DNA of 64,000 nt from Sinotaia quadrata. Its lineage: Eukaryota; Mollusca; Gastropoda; Architaenioglossa; Viviparidae. Positions 24,191 to 38,400 of the stretch are shown here, in pieces (within the stretch, counting starts at the first letter, position 1; the number at the start of each line of letters is the position of its first letter). Where the stretch lies: the NCBI GenBank assembly GCA_028829895.1, contig CM054178.1:88594058-88658057 (forward strand). Direction: 5' to 3'. The notes below the pieces were generated by a model. That model made no database searches and was not told the DNA's origin. It saw nothing but the letters and a program-made list of their open reading frames with translations. Both the position numbers and the translations under genes were made by a program.

Positions 24191-27100
24191 CTAATGCATG
24201 GTTTTACTGTAGTGGAGACGTCTTTGGGTAAAGTATAATTTCGTCGTCTGTGTCCTTGAGTTTTAAGAAAATGGCTTTTAAAAATGTGACGATTTAATAT
24301 TTCTTTGTTTTAGACTTTTTTTAAAGTCGAAAAATGTTGACAGCTGCATCAGAAAACGACATAAATACCTGGCAAGACAGCAAAAATAAACATGAAATTG
24401 TATTTTAGACAACATCCCCTGAAGTGCCAATTTAAATGTCTACTAAGTCTACTGGCCATATTGTGTAGTATTAAACCCGGAGGATAGAACGGTTTTCGTA
24501 CAACAGAGCACGCTTCATACCTGACTCCAATCAGAGTTTAGCTTTCACAGTCAACATCGGGCAAAGTTCCAATCAAAAGGGCCGATCTAAACCGCGACTG
24601 TGCAGTGCTTGAAATAGTTTTGAAAAAGTACTACTAATTATAAGTGACTGAAATCACAAAACTCTGTCCTACTTGCAATAAGTCTAAAACTGTACACACA
24701 ACACACGCACAAACTCTCAATCTATTTATCAAAACTGTAAAAGTTTGTTATATTTTTTTAAAAAAAACTGACAGTAACGAATGTAGCATGCAAAACTAAC
24801 ACTCCGTTCATAGAATAAGATTCTTGAAGAACGCGAAAGTCGCGACACGTGCCACATGCAAAGAGAATCACGAGAAAACAAAAAAAAAACAAACAAGACA
24901 AGTAAAAGAAAAGAGAAAACAAACCGAGTAATCTTGGGTAGTACAATTTGTTTGTACTAGATTGCCAAGATAAAAAATGAAAGTAAAAAGAAAAACCCCA
25001 CGCTTTTGTATAGGATCAAACACATCTAAATCCTCACCTCTACTCTCCCCACTCTCTGGCCGAACTCGGACCTGACTGGGGTGAGCCATACGAGGGTCCC
25101 CATTCTCGGACACAGTTCGGACAAGCCATGGGCTACACTTGTCGCAATCTGCTGTCTTCGGGCTTTCATTGAAATAAAAATTACTGTTAGGTAAAATCTC
25201 TCTCTATTTCACAAATGTTAGCTACAACATACTATATTCAATTTAAAATGCGACAATTTTCGATTTTATAATTTTAAAAGTGCGTACATGAAAGTGCCGG
25301 TCAAATGTAAGCATTTATTTAATTAACAGAGATTATAGCTACCGAAAGATAATGATGCAAGTAATAATAATAATAATAATAATAATTACATTGCGTCTTT
25401 CTGGCCTTATTTGCGCAATCTCCATACTTTTCTAAGGAAGCAGCATGCACACAAAACATGGATGCAAATATTCAAGTAAACGTCATACATAAACACGTTT
25501 TGTCCACAGTTTTTCTTGGCGAAACTTATTCAGCGTATGGCATTTACTTAGCACCATTTTCAGTTCTACCACCACCACCTGCACCCCCCCACCCCCTGCT
25601 CATTGTCCCCATAAAAAGAAGGTTAGAGTGTTTATGTTAGTCTCTCTACTCTATGCTAAGTGGATGTTGCCATGTGACATTATGTTTTCGTTTCTTTGCT
25701 CATTATTTTACGCATTATTTAGTATTTATTTGCTAGAAGTTTGAGCAAACGAATATAAAACGTAATACGTAGTGACAGAAAACGCTTTTGCATAAAAGAG
25801 TGCTTTAAAAATAGTGATAATATAAAGCGCGTACGGACACTTACCATTGAGAGAAGAAATAATTCATAAATTTGTTTGAATATTTTGTCGTTTTTAAAAA
25901 AAAAATAAAGGGCTTTCAAGTGCAGAGTCTATAAAGTGTCGGTTTTGCTCTGGTCATCTGTCAGATTTGAAATTTTTATAACAGATTTATGTCGCAACTG
26001 GCGCCTTTGTTTTCAACTAGAAAAAATACTGCCAGTGTAATAGATTAGTTCTAATTAATAACTGAAATCAGTTAGAATAAACACTTTTAGTTTAAGTGAT
26101 CATAATTAATTAAGTGCACAAAGGTTTTTAAAAACTGCACTAGCTACTAATCACATTCAAGCTGAATTAAAAAAGGTGAGTAATGCCTAATTACGTGTGA
26201 CAAGAAGTAGAATTAAGAAAGGTGAGTAATGCCTAATTACGTGTGACAAGAAGTAGAATTAAAAAAGGTGAATAATGCCTAATTACGTGTGACAAGAAGT
26301 AGAATCAAGAATTCACACCCCCTTCCTGTCAGACAAGTCGCTGAGAAGTTAAAAAAAACCCACAAACCATCCATTCTTGAACACGTGATAATGCACAGTA
26401 TGCAAGGCATTTCCTATTTTTTCCTATCAGCCACTCCCCTATCTCTCCCCATGCCCCCTCCCCTCCCCGCTCAACACTGATTCACTGTACACCGTGCAAA
26501 TAACACACTCTCAAACACATTTACATATGCTTAAGACACTTCACATCTACATCATCCATGCCTTTGTGTGGGTCTGTAGACCCAGGCAGAGCTATACACA
26601 CGATGAACTGCAGCTACCAGAGCTACAAATGAAACAACAATCGGATGCGATATAGTAACAAAGTCTAGCACAGGGCGCATACAAACTTGGTGTTACAGTA
26701 ACAAAGTCTGCACAGGGCACTGGATACTGTTACAAGTAACACATTTAGCACGGGACACGTGCCCTCATGATTTACAAAAAGAATTTCAGCACAGGTCATT
26801 CTTGACAAACTTAGTCTTGGACTTACAGTAACGAGGTTAGAAGTCCAGCACAAGACACATTCATTCTTGGTGTTACAGTAACGAGGTCTGAAGTCCAGTG
26901 CAAGACACATGCATTCTTATCTTTACACTAACGAGGACTGAAATCTTGCACAAGACACGCATTCTATTCTTTACAATAACGAGGTCTGAAGTCCAGCAAA
27001 AGACACATTGTCCAGACATTCTCACTATTTGAAAAGAATTAGAAAAGTGAAAAAAGGGGGATAATTGGGGAACAGGAGTTATACATTGAAAAACATCGCA

Positions 27101-30100
27101 GCACGACTAACTACTAGTATAAACTTGAACAGGCAAAAAGATGATACTTAACAATCGTTTTAACAGCTGAACAAATTACAATGTATATAAAGTTGAAAAT
27201 CACAGCACGATTAGTTGAAAAAGAATGTATATTTCAATTATATCAAATTATTCAATCACTCACTCAATCAAAACGCTTAAAGTTGCAATGGCACAAAGGC
27301 CACAACAATTTGCATAATCCTTTTAGGTAGAAAGTGTTCCGAAATAAATAAATAGTAAGGAGGAAAGAAAGAAGAAGAGACAAATAAGGGGGGAAAGTAC
27401 ATAAGTACTAAGCTCAACACTATGACACATCCTTTGGCCTAATTAGTCCTGAGCCATCGCTAGTCGAGCTTATTAACATTTGCCAAGCAATCTGTCCATC
27501 CCAGACTTGCTCTGGTGTCGGATTCCAATAGGGCAAAAAGAACCAGATGAGACGAATGGAAATGTAGTGGGGTGGGGGAGGTATTGGTTCGGTAACGCTG
27601 CACTACAGTCTCTGATGCAGACGTTCAAAATGAGGAATACTGCGCATTAACAAAGAACAACCCAGAAACAAATCCAAACAACAGTTCGAAGGGCGCGAGG
27701 GACATTTTGCTAGTGATAATGGTACATGTAAAATGGGTGCACGTTCTGTTTTGCATTGATGGCATTTTGGGTGTGGAAGCCTTATAAAACTTCGTTCGTC
27801 CAACACTCTCGATTTTGTCGGCGCCAAGACAGGGAGGGTGGGGTCCTGCTGAAGTAATTGGCAGTGCAGGCGCAGTCAGCTTTCAACCTGGTGGCCTGTG
27901 CTGCCACAATGCCGGTTACAGCTCCCATGCCTTTAACATCAAGAAATGATTTTGTTGTAGCATTAATGATTTTGTTGTAGCATTTCCAAGTTCAGAGTAC
28001 GACAAAATAACTTAGAACGTAAAACTAAATTATCAACTTACTTTATGATTGCAATGGACAGTAACGAATACAAACAGAAGTCAGGATAAAATAACGTGTT
28101 ATAGTTTACATTTGTCTATGTTGTGTTTTATTTAACAAGAAAGTTACTAGTTTTCATTCACTCATCATCTATTCGTTTCTTCATTTTTGTTCTCCTTCCT
28201 TCTTTTATTCTCACTTCCTTACTTGCACTCTCTCTCTGTCTGTATCTCTCTGTTTCTCTCTGTCTCTGTTTCTCTTTGTCTCTGTCTGTCTGTCTGTCTG
28301 TCTCTCTTTTTCCTGTTTCCTCGATCTTCAAGAGAGTTATGATTTAGAGACAAGGCATTCTCACCGCTCATTAGGTGTAAAAAAGTCTTTTCAAAAGAAA
28401 AAAAATACTATAAAATAATTATGATAAGAAATTTATATAAAATATTTTATAAACCAACTCAAACTGCAACTTTTAAACAAGAATAGTAAGACGACAGAGC
28501 AGCCTACAGAACAGGACAATTTTGACACTACAAAATATTTCACCAGCCCACACCTAGTAATATTTGCTGGACACACCATTTCATGTGTTTCTAAGTATAC
28601 TTGAAGTATATTGCCCTCACTAAACGCACTCTGTGAACGAAAGTGACGAAATGCTCACCAAAATTTAGAACAATTTTAACTTATAAAGAAAGGTAAATAA
28701 ATATTATTATCTGTATTCCATCCTTATTGTATAACACTAAAAGGCGTCGTTACAAGTATATTTTTCTAAAATAAACCAGTTCAACAACAAACAGAATTGT
28801 AGGTAAAAATCTCTGACCTAGTATCATACGGATCACCGTGTCAATATAGTTTGTTGAAGATAATAATCATTACACATCTTGTCAAGAGCTTAGTAAAATA
28901 TCTTTCTCATTAATCACTGAATTCTAAAAAAAATATTTCTACTAAAGTACAGTGAATATCAGCTCAGGCAATCATTTTAATCTGCCAACCTTTAGAAGAG
29001 AACTTTAAAACCTAGCAGGACTATTTAGTCCTCGGGCTTCAAAATGGCACAAGGAAATGCCTTTAGTTCTACATAATTTTACTACATCAGAAAATTCTAA
29101 AGACCACGAAGGAAGCACCTTTAACGTATAAATCTGACATGCAGTAAAGTCAAAGATCTAAAATAAAATGCACCAACGAAGCAAGTTAACATTTCTAGAG
29201 TCATGTAATTATAATTATTTTATTTCATCAATTTCATAAGAACACTAAGTACATTTAATAGTCTGTGTATAGATTTCAGTCCATCAAAGGCAGTATTAGT
29301 AACGCACCATAAACTGTAGCATATCTACTCGAAGAAACAACATAATTTTAATAGCTCTGAGAAAGGCATCATCTTTAAAATTAAAGCATTGCACCCCCCC
29401 CACGCCTCTACTTTGTTCCTTTAAACAGATTCCAACGTACTAGAGAAAAAACAAAATATTAATACATACCTGTGCAAAAATACACTCAGTAACTACCCAC
29501 TGGCGTCTGGCAGGAGCACAGTGTTCCGAGTACTGACTGGCAATGATGCCTCTCTTATCTCCCCTCCACCTTTGTTCTCGAACCCGGGGTGGGTCGGGTT
29601 CGAGAATGACGACGCAGGGTCAGAGGGAAGAGCAAGCAAAGGTGCAGCATCCGAAATTGACGTTCTGGATTCTGCGCTTTCATAAATACTGAGGCTGTGA
29701 GAGGGTTCAGGGTCAAGGTCGCCTTCATCAAGATCATGGTCTCTATCGGCCTCACCGTGGTGAGGAACGACGTCGGCATGCGGTAAGATGTCGCTGGAAG
29801 GGGAGGATTTGAGCAGATTGGAATCAGAAAGACTGAGAATGCTGGCATCGTCGGACAGAGACACACCGCCCGCAGAAGTTGACGTGCCACCGCCGTAGTC
29901 CAGAGCTACGGAGGAGTTAACATCACCTCTTCTACCATTCCGACTACCGCCGCCCCCACTCCCACAACCCCCGATGTCACCATCGTCGTTTTCTGATGGT
30001 GTTGTGTCAGTGGGCGGTGACATGAGCGGCATGTGGTTTGGAGACAAGGGGGTGTTGTAGTATGAAACTCCCGAGGAAGGGAAGGTGTGTAATGATGGCG

Positions 30101-33100
30101 GACGGATGTTGGCGAGTCTTTCTTGGATGTGGTTTGCCAGGCTGTCGCTGAACTCCACGTCACCGTCGCCTCCATGAATGTCATCTCCATCATCATCGTC
30201 AAAGTCATCATCAGCGTCGCCGTCGTCATCGTCATCACCTGAGCGAAGAGGAGACTCGAGGCTCAGCCTGGCTACCGATTTATTGTTGGTGTCCCTTGAA
30301 GGGACTGCAGGACTGCCGAGGTTGTTGTCGATGATGCCGTTGGTCGCTTTCCGCTTGTTCTCCCACTCACTGACCCCATTGAGGTCAGGGTTCTGCGAGT
30401 TTCCATTATGCTCAGCAGGGACTAATCCACCCTTATGCACCCACATATTGTCTGTGATGGCGCACTCCTGGATAGTGTCCCATGCACTGAAAGCAGTTGG
30501 GGAGCCAGAGACAGGGGCAGTCAAGACGGATACATCAAGAGGCAAGCGTGACGGAGATTGGGTGTGGTTATTGCAGGTCGGGTAGAGGGGTAAAATGTTT
30601 TGTGGCCGTGACCATCCTGGGAATGATCGCTGTGTCTGAACTTGAGCTAGTATAGTCGATGTTGTCGGCGGTGGAGATAATGGCGTGGGTGCGCTGGACT
30701 GTCGGGTAGAGATGTGCTCTTTCGGGTAAGCTAGGTTGCTGCGCTGTTGCTGGTTTACCAGTGTTGGCATTTCTTGCTTTTGCGGCGTGTGGTTTTTTGA
30801 GTGCGTTTTCGACTTTTGTTCCTGATTTTCTGAAGGCTGTACATGTTCGTTGAGTGAATGACAAATTTGTATGCTGTTTTTGTTGGCATCTGGAATGTGG
30901 TCTTTGCCAGCACCGATTTGGACTGCCTGGTTGTTATTGTTGGAAGTGCTGTTGTTATTATTATTATTGTTGTTATTGTTGTAGTGGTGTTGCTGAAGGC
31001 CACACTCCCCGCCACGGCAAACGACAAGAAGTAATTCTTGCGTGTCATCGTCATCACCGACACGAGGTTCTCGTCGAAGGAGGGTTCGCTTCTTGGAAGG
31101 TGAGCAGGAGTGAGACTGGAAGAGTGCTGGACTGGAACGCTGTAAGGGCGACTCCTTCTGCAGTTCCCACCAAGCACAACTGGCCTCGGTCTCAACTACT
31201 TCATTCGAGCCTAGAATGAACAGTCAAAGGAGGCATACAACAATTCTCTTGTTTTCAAGGTCATATTAATCAAAATAACTGGTGTGAAATTAATGATGGC
31301 AATAAACAACGAAGAGTTAACAGAATGTAAAGAAAACAGTGAAAAGTTTTATATGTAAGGCGGGCAAAAAGTCACAAGAAAAGAAACTTATTTGAAATCA
31401 CGTTTAGGCAAACCAACGACAGTTGTTTAATGGCATGCTTAACGAGAACACATCCATGCTTATCCATTTGTGGCGATCAAAAATATAAAAGTTATATAAA
31501 CCTAAAGAAAACAAACTATAGTAATTTTTTTCTTAAGCTGGTCATTTATTTTTATGTACGCTAGACAGAATCCTATCTGGGATTAGAAATATATAACAGC
31601 AATCTATGTAAACAGGTATAAAAATTGTACGATTATTTTTAATGTGCTTATTTACCTCAAACTGTACCGAAACGTACTTTTCTTATATGAAAATAGTTTT
31701 TTCTTCTTGATTGACATACAGTTATAAACTTGTACACTTAAGTAGACAATAACTCAGATTCAGTAACGCTGTTATGAAAATTCACATTTAAAAGACCATA
31801 ATGCATTGTGTTTATCAGTCTTTTGATTTTGTGGCAGAGTAAATTTGCCTATCTCTATTTTAAAGCTTAATTGTTATATACACTGTTAAATTATCAAAGT
31901 GGCCCAACCTTTGACCTTATGATGATATTTTTGAGTTGGAGTAAACATCTCGAGTTGAGAATGTACTTGAAAATTGCTGACGCAAGCAAAACCATTTCCA
32001 ACTGATGAGTAGGGTATTTTCTCTTACTAATAGTTTCACACTTGTTTATATCAATTTTATCCAATGGGGATGAACCGGAAGTTTCTCTGTTGAAGAAGTA
32101 CTCAATTCTAATCACTTTGAAACATACTCGAGTCCAGTCATAAAGGCGATCATTAGCTTATGGTGAGTTAACTGACAGATAAAGAAAGAATGGGCTTAGA
32201 ATATTTCGTACATGTTTGCTGTTGATCTATTATTTGAATTAAAGAATACTTGTGTAAGTGAACCAATATTTCGATGTTCATTAATTTGATTAAGTTGTAC
32301 ATTATACTTTTGAATTTTGATTTATTCTCTGTGTGTATCTGGCTAACAATTTCTTTGCAGGATTTGTAAGTTGTGAATGTTTGTAAGAGAGAAAGGAGTT
32401 TAGAGATGAAATATGCCTGAAGTTTAGTGCTGCCTTAATTTGACTTTTGCAGAGTAGGCCTTTTTTTAACTTTTGACACATCAAGCTATGGTGACCACTG
32501 TGCTCTACTAGATTATGTTGGTGTGTGAATCCAGCATTGTCGTCAACATATCAGTAAAACATGTTGCTATAAGTTGATTACTGTAAATTCCATTTGAGTA
32601 CTAATATGGCGGAAATTGTGGCTTGAGTTTGGTCTCAAGAATTCACAAAGATTATTTTGAATGTTTCTCGTGGTGTGTTGAGTAAACGTGCAAGAAAATC
32701 TAGAACATTCCTCCTGGTGTGCTTGATAGTACATGTGAAATTCAAGACAATTCTCAATGGCATGCTTGGAGGTTGCATAAAAAAATTCTGGAACAGTTGT
32801 GTAACATACCTCTAGAAGGGTCAATTGGGACCTCGCTTAAATATGAAAGGCAGTGACTTGTTGCAAACTGCAAGTCTGTGAAACGTGCTGGCAACAGTCG
32901 CCATCTTTGAATAGGTTATGTGCATTGACTTTAATTATTTCTCTGAAACTTTACTCTCATTTCTGTGATGATATCCATGAATTTGATTTCGTATTTATGA
33001 TTATTTGGCTGCTTATTTCTATGCTAGAACAATTGTCCAGCATTAATTGAAAATTGTTGTGAAGAGATGTAAATGTCAATGCTCTTTTGATTATATTCAT

Positions 33101-35350
33101 ATGTTGTATATTTGTTTGTTGATTTAATAAATTTCTGTTAAACAACCTTCTTATGCATATTGATAACCTTATGTTGCAGAAGAAACTGGGTAGATGGGGT
33201 CTCGCTAAATATAGATGAAAAGACGGATTTATCTTCTCCTTTGTTAAGAAGTTTTCCACCTACGGAAATATTGTGTAACGGTAAATGTTTGTCTTTAACG
33301 TTGTGGAAGAGAGAAAACGTTGACAGAACCTGCATATCCGCCAAGTGAGAGAGACGAGTGGTGTCTTCTGGAGAATTATTAATAACGTAAATTAAGATTC
33401 TCCTCACTCGTAATACGTTACGGGTGTTTAAATAACAATATTAATCATAACTATTAACTAGGTGGTGTTTAAATAACAATATTAATCATAACTATTAACT
33501 AGGTGGTGTTTAAATAACAATATTAATCATAACTATTAACTAGGTGGTGTTTAAATAACAATATTAATCATAACTATTAACTAGGTGGTGTTTAAATAAC
33601 AATATTAATCATAACTATTAACTAGGTGGTGTTTAAATAACAATATTAATCATAACTATTAACTAGGTGGTGTTTAAATAACAATATTAATCATAACTAT
33701 TAACTAGGTGGTGTTTAAATAACAATATTAATCATAACTATTAACTAGGTGGTGTTTAAATAACAATATTAATCATAACTATTAACTAGGTGGTGTTTAA
33801 ATAACAATATTAATCATAACTATTAACTAGGTGGCCTTGGCGCCACAGATTTATTATTTTTTTCACTTAACGGCTTAAAAAAAATAACGGTTATTTACAT
33901 CAAATGAGCTGTAATGTATACAGTTAATTACGTGGTTAACGAGAAATATGATCTGATCTTTGTATATCTTCAGAAAGTTTTAATTAAAAATAAGTAATAT
34001 GCACAAATTAATAATTTACATGTCAACGAGCAATTAACTCCTACTTTTCAAAAGAGTAGGCATCGTATTTGAGTAGAGCTCAGCCTGAGATTACTCAAGA
34101 CAAGATAGATAACGAGAGAAAATTTGATAAAATGAAGTTAGACGACTTATGCCGCACTGTGATTCAGAAGAAATGAGTTTCGATAAGAAACAATTAGTTA
34201 CATTAACAGATGAGAGATAAATGACATGAAGACGAGATCAGTTATATTATGATAAGATGAGAGATAAATGACATGAAGACGAGATCAGTCATATTATGAT
34301 AAGATGAGAAAAGACATAAAAAGATGAAAGGACTCAAGTCGAATTAAAATAAGAGAAGTTCCATATTAATACTGGTCGAATTAAAATTAAAAAATCCGGT
34401 ATTCATTTGAGATAAATCGAAGTAAAATGAGAGAAGTCCCGTATTAAGATGAGATAAGCAGAAATATCAATTAAGTAAAATTTACTTACGATTAGATGAG
34501 GCAAAGTAAAATGAGATGAGATGGAATAAAATTAGATGAGGCAAAGTAAAATGAGATGGAATAAAATTAGATGAGGCAAAGTAAAATGAGTTGAGATGGA
34601 ATAAGATTAGATGAGGCAAAGTAAAATGAGTTGAGATGGAATAAGATCAGATGAGGCAAAGTAAAAAAAAAGAGATGGAATAAGCTGAACTGTGTTGAAC
34701 CGATCAGAACTAAAATGAGATTTAGTTGTCACAGAAAAGCAGTTAGGACCCCAAGCAAACTTTCCGAAGATGGTCGGAAAGAATCAGAAAAGGCTGAGAG
34801 CACGTGGACATAAAAGTGGCATTATTATATGAACATGTCCTGAAAATGAACAAAACGATTTACGCCACAGATGGCGTCATTACTGCAGCCAAAGGAATCG
34901 TCTTCTGGGCACAACATACATCTCTTGGAGAAATGTTGTGTTCAGAGACAAATGAGTGTTCAACTGTACTATTTACTTGCAATCATCTAGTTTGTCTTTA
35001 GTAAAACACTCGTAGCCTTCCGAATTTCTTTTGGAACTCAGCATTTTATAATACAATTTTCATGAATAAATAAACATTATTCAAATGGAATGAACATTCG
35101 TCATACATGCGAACACAACTGCCTCTGAACATTATCTGATCATCGTACACGATGGAACTATGAAACACTCAAAGCCAAACACATTGACACTAAAAACATG
35201 TACTTCTGCCGTAAATATAGTTGATACGAAATACATATTTGACAGTGTGACAGTGACAGTGTGAGGTGCTATGAACCACGCATCTACATGTTACATTTAC
35301 TCATAAACATACACAATGATACATATCCGATTCGCGTATATACTAAACTT

Positions 35351-35412
<62 letters not shown>

Positions 35413-38400
35413 GCACCACATTCACTCACGCACGCAAACATCAATAAGTCCAGTCATTAAATTTTATAGACAGTAACTAACAAGCACCCACTACTATTAC
35501 ACTACAGTAAGATAAAATAAAGAAACATAGATTCAAACACACGAAAATGATCTAAGTACCCACATTATTTTGCTGACATTTATATGGACTATGGCTTTCT
35601 GTGCTGTGAGCAGCACAAATATAATCAGCCAACAAAGCATTGTGACGTGACGTGAAACGCAGGGAGAGTGGCCGATGGGCACATGAAGCAATGCCGTAAC
35701 CAGTATATGACGTGAACAATAATACACAATGACTCAGCGACACAAAGTGTCTTTGAAGTTTGAGATAGCCGAGTGTGAGAGCGGAAGTGCTGGTGAAGGA
35801 ACGTGGGTCAAAGACTATTGTTACGACAGGGATTATAGATGGGGGAAGTGTGTGTGAAGGGTGTCTGCGGAATGTGTGTGCGTGAGAGGGGGGGAGGCAG
35901 GAGCTTGGTGGGACGGGTAGTGGTCGAGAGGAAAGCGCTGGACGATAAAGAGTACGAGAGCACGCAATGGTGTGACCAACATGAAGCCGGGAAGACGGTA
36001 CAACATTCAAGGCGTAGTTTACACGCAGGTCTAGGTACACGCACAGAAGAGAAGGTCAGTGAAGCAGACTACAACACTACACTTTACAGAAGCTTAATTA
36101 AGAGTGCTTAGCTTATAAATACACTAATCACTGATTAACTCGACCTCAAATGGTCTATTTATTATAGTTTATTTATTATGAAAGAAACTGTTGTGCCATT
36201 TAAGTATATATAATGTTCTTGTTTTGGTATACCACATACAGTCCCACTAGAATATGATTAACTTAGAAACAATTATTCTTTAGTAAGAATATAATTTCTT
36301 TTTTCGACAGAAAATATTCGAAAAAGTCATTTCTATAATACAACGTATTGCCCCCTTTTTATAATTATAATATAATTTCATGCTATTTTAATTCTCTATA
36401 TTTTTAACCTATACACACAGAAAATTATTATTATAAAATAAAGATACAACGTTCCACAATAGATAACAAGCATTTATTTTGGATGCAATAATAAATCTGT
36501 AATTTATTTTTCTATTAGAAGGAAAATATTGAAAATATGCAAATTATAATACAGGAGTAATTTCTTTCTAAGCCTTTGCTATGATATTATTATCAAATGA
36601 AGTTTTTAGCTGTATATATATATATATATATTGTCGTCTGTGGCTTATGTTGTTTATAAATGGAAACCCACACTTGCGGGTAGTGAGTGACTGCTTAAAT
36701 TGCAAACTATGTGGAGAATTGTTAATAGGATCAAGAACATAAGACAGAAGCAATGGGGTATAGTCCAAAGAGATGCAATTATTTGTGAACTGGAAATAAT
36801 CACACGGATATACACCTATGTGTGTCCACCTGCGCACAAAGTCATAAGAAGCAATGGCGAGAAAGTGCTAAATTTAACAGGTTGATGATCTAGTTAAGTA
36901 GTAGACGACCAAGAGAAGATCGGCAGGGTCAAACCAAGCATTTTCTGACCAGCAAAGATAACTTCACTCCACGCAAGCTGGGAAACAAAAAGTCCTGGCA
37001 GCTGAAGCTCTGGCTAGTAAGCCGCTAGGAGATACCGGCAGAGTTGAAGTTTGTTTGAACTCTTTTAGAAAGGGTTTCAGTATACAGGTAGCACAGAAGT
37101 AGGGTTTGAAAATCCTTCGTCAGTGGTGATGGGTGAAGAGGTAAGTTCTTATCTACACTATTCAGACCATCAGCTACATGGGAGAACCAACATCTGTATG
37201 CTAGTGTGGGGACCACGTGACGTGTGTGCGGAGGAGAACGGGACACATTACAACGACTTTTTTTGAAGAAACATTACAACTGACTTCCCGTTTTCCTAAC
37301 GCTTTTTTGTGTGTTTGAAACAGAGAAGTATCGAAAGAGTGAAATAATAACAATTCATTCCTACGTCAGCGAACTGTGACGAGAAATTTGTACGTTCTCT
37401 CAAGCTAACGCTTTACTGTTTTCTTCCCCTGATATTAAATTTTAATTGTTAATTATTAAACACTTCTTACGTGTCTTTCTGCAGTATTGTTAATTGTAAG
37501 TATAGTGTCTCTTTTCACGTTAGTGTAGTATTGCTAACTGAAAGTGTAGTTATGACCCTTTTTATGTTGAATATAGTTAATTGTAATGTAGTGTCTCTTT
37601 AAATGTTAGTGTGATATTGTTAATTGTAATGTAGTGTCTCTTTTAATGCTAGTGTAATATTGTTAATTGTAATGTAGTGTCTCTTTTAATGTTAGTGCAA
37701 TATTGTTAATTGTAATGTAGTGTCTCTTTAAATGTTAGTGTAATATTGTTAATTGTAATGTAGTGTCTCTTTTAATGTTAGTGTAATATTGTTAATTGTA
37801 ATGTAGTGTCTCTTTTAATGTTAGTGTAATATTGTTAATTGTAATGTAGTGTCTCTTTTAATGTTAGTGTAATGTTGTTAATTGTAATGTAGTGCCACTT
37901 TTCACAGTAATGTTAACAGTAAGTATAGTATCACTTTTTTGCATTAGTGTTAGTGCATTGTCAGTTGTAACTATAGTGTATAGTTGTAGAGCCATTCTTG
38001 CATAATTGTTCTTTTATGTGCTCTTCTTTTTATAGGGGACGTGACGAGTCAAGAGTAATTATCGCAATAAATACCAGGTTGTCGCCCTTTAAATAACCGT
38101 GGTGGAATATTTGCACCATGCATCTATATGTGAATTAGTGCATTAGCCCGAATTGTATGAATATAGGCCTAGGCTAACAGTAGTCGACATTTTCAAAAAC
38201 ATCAATCTGCATTCGAGATCGTACACCTTTAAAAATAAATGCTTCTAGTTTGTAGTAATCACAACAACTCTATATGAAAGAATACTTAGAAATGGCTTTA
38301 AAACATCCGCTACAGATGTCATCACTGTCATCACGCGAAATAAAAATTTTAATCGATGTATTAAAACCTTTTAAGTAATATGCACATTTATTTTTTATTT

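Larger units (their letters stand above)
25184..29496 (-). other. Candidate intron B-C
   Basis: AT-rich. It holds an (AAT)n run near 25365, a 46-bp triple repeat at 26169-26305, a degenerate repeat at 26650-27005, a 20-bp duplication at 27945-27984 and a pyrimidine TCTG-rich stretch near 28220-28320. A GC-richer patch at 27780-27930 carries a short minus-strand frame described separately. Otherwise nothing is recognised, in particular between 28350 and 29390. Confidence 0.5.

Noticed and set aside
30568..31195. Other minus and plus frames over exon B (98, 135 and 146 codons)
   Set aside because: Shadows of the long exon B frame in GC-richer coding DNA.
33424..33833. CRISPR-like array
   Set aside because: Whole 41-bp units repeat without unique spacers, and the genome is eukaryotic; these are minisatellites, as are the other arrays.
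35552..36040. 162-codon minus-strand frame as a gene
   Set aside because: Two other frames are open in the same GC-richer patch and no clean acceptor/donor pair in the host-gene phase was found; kept only as a finding.
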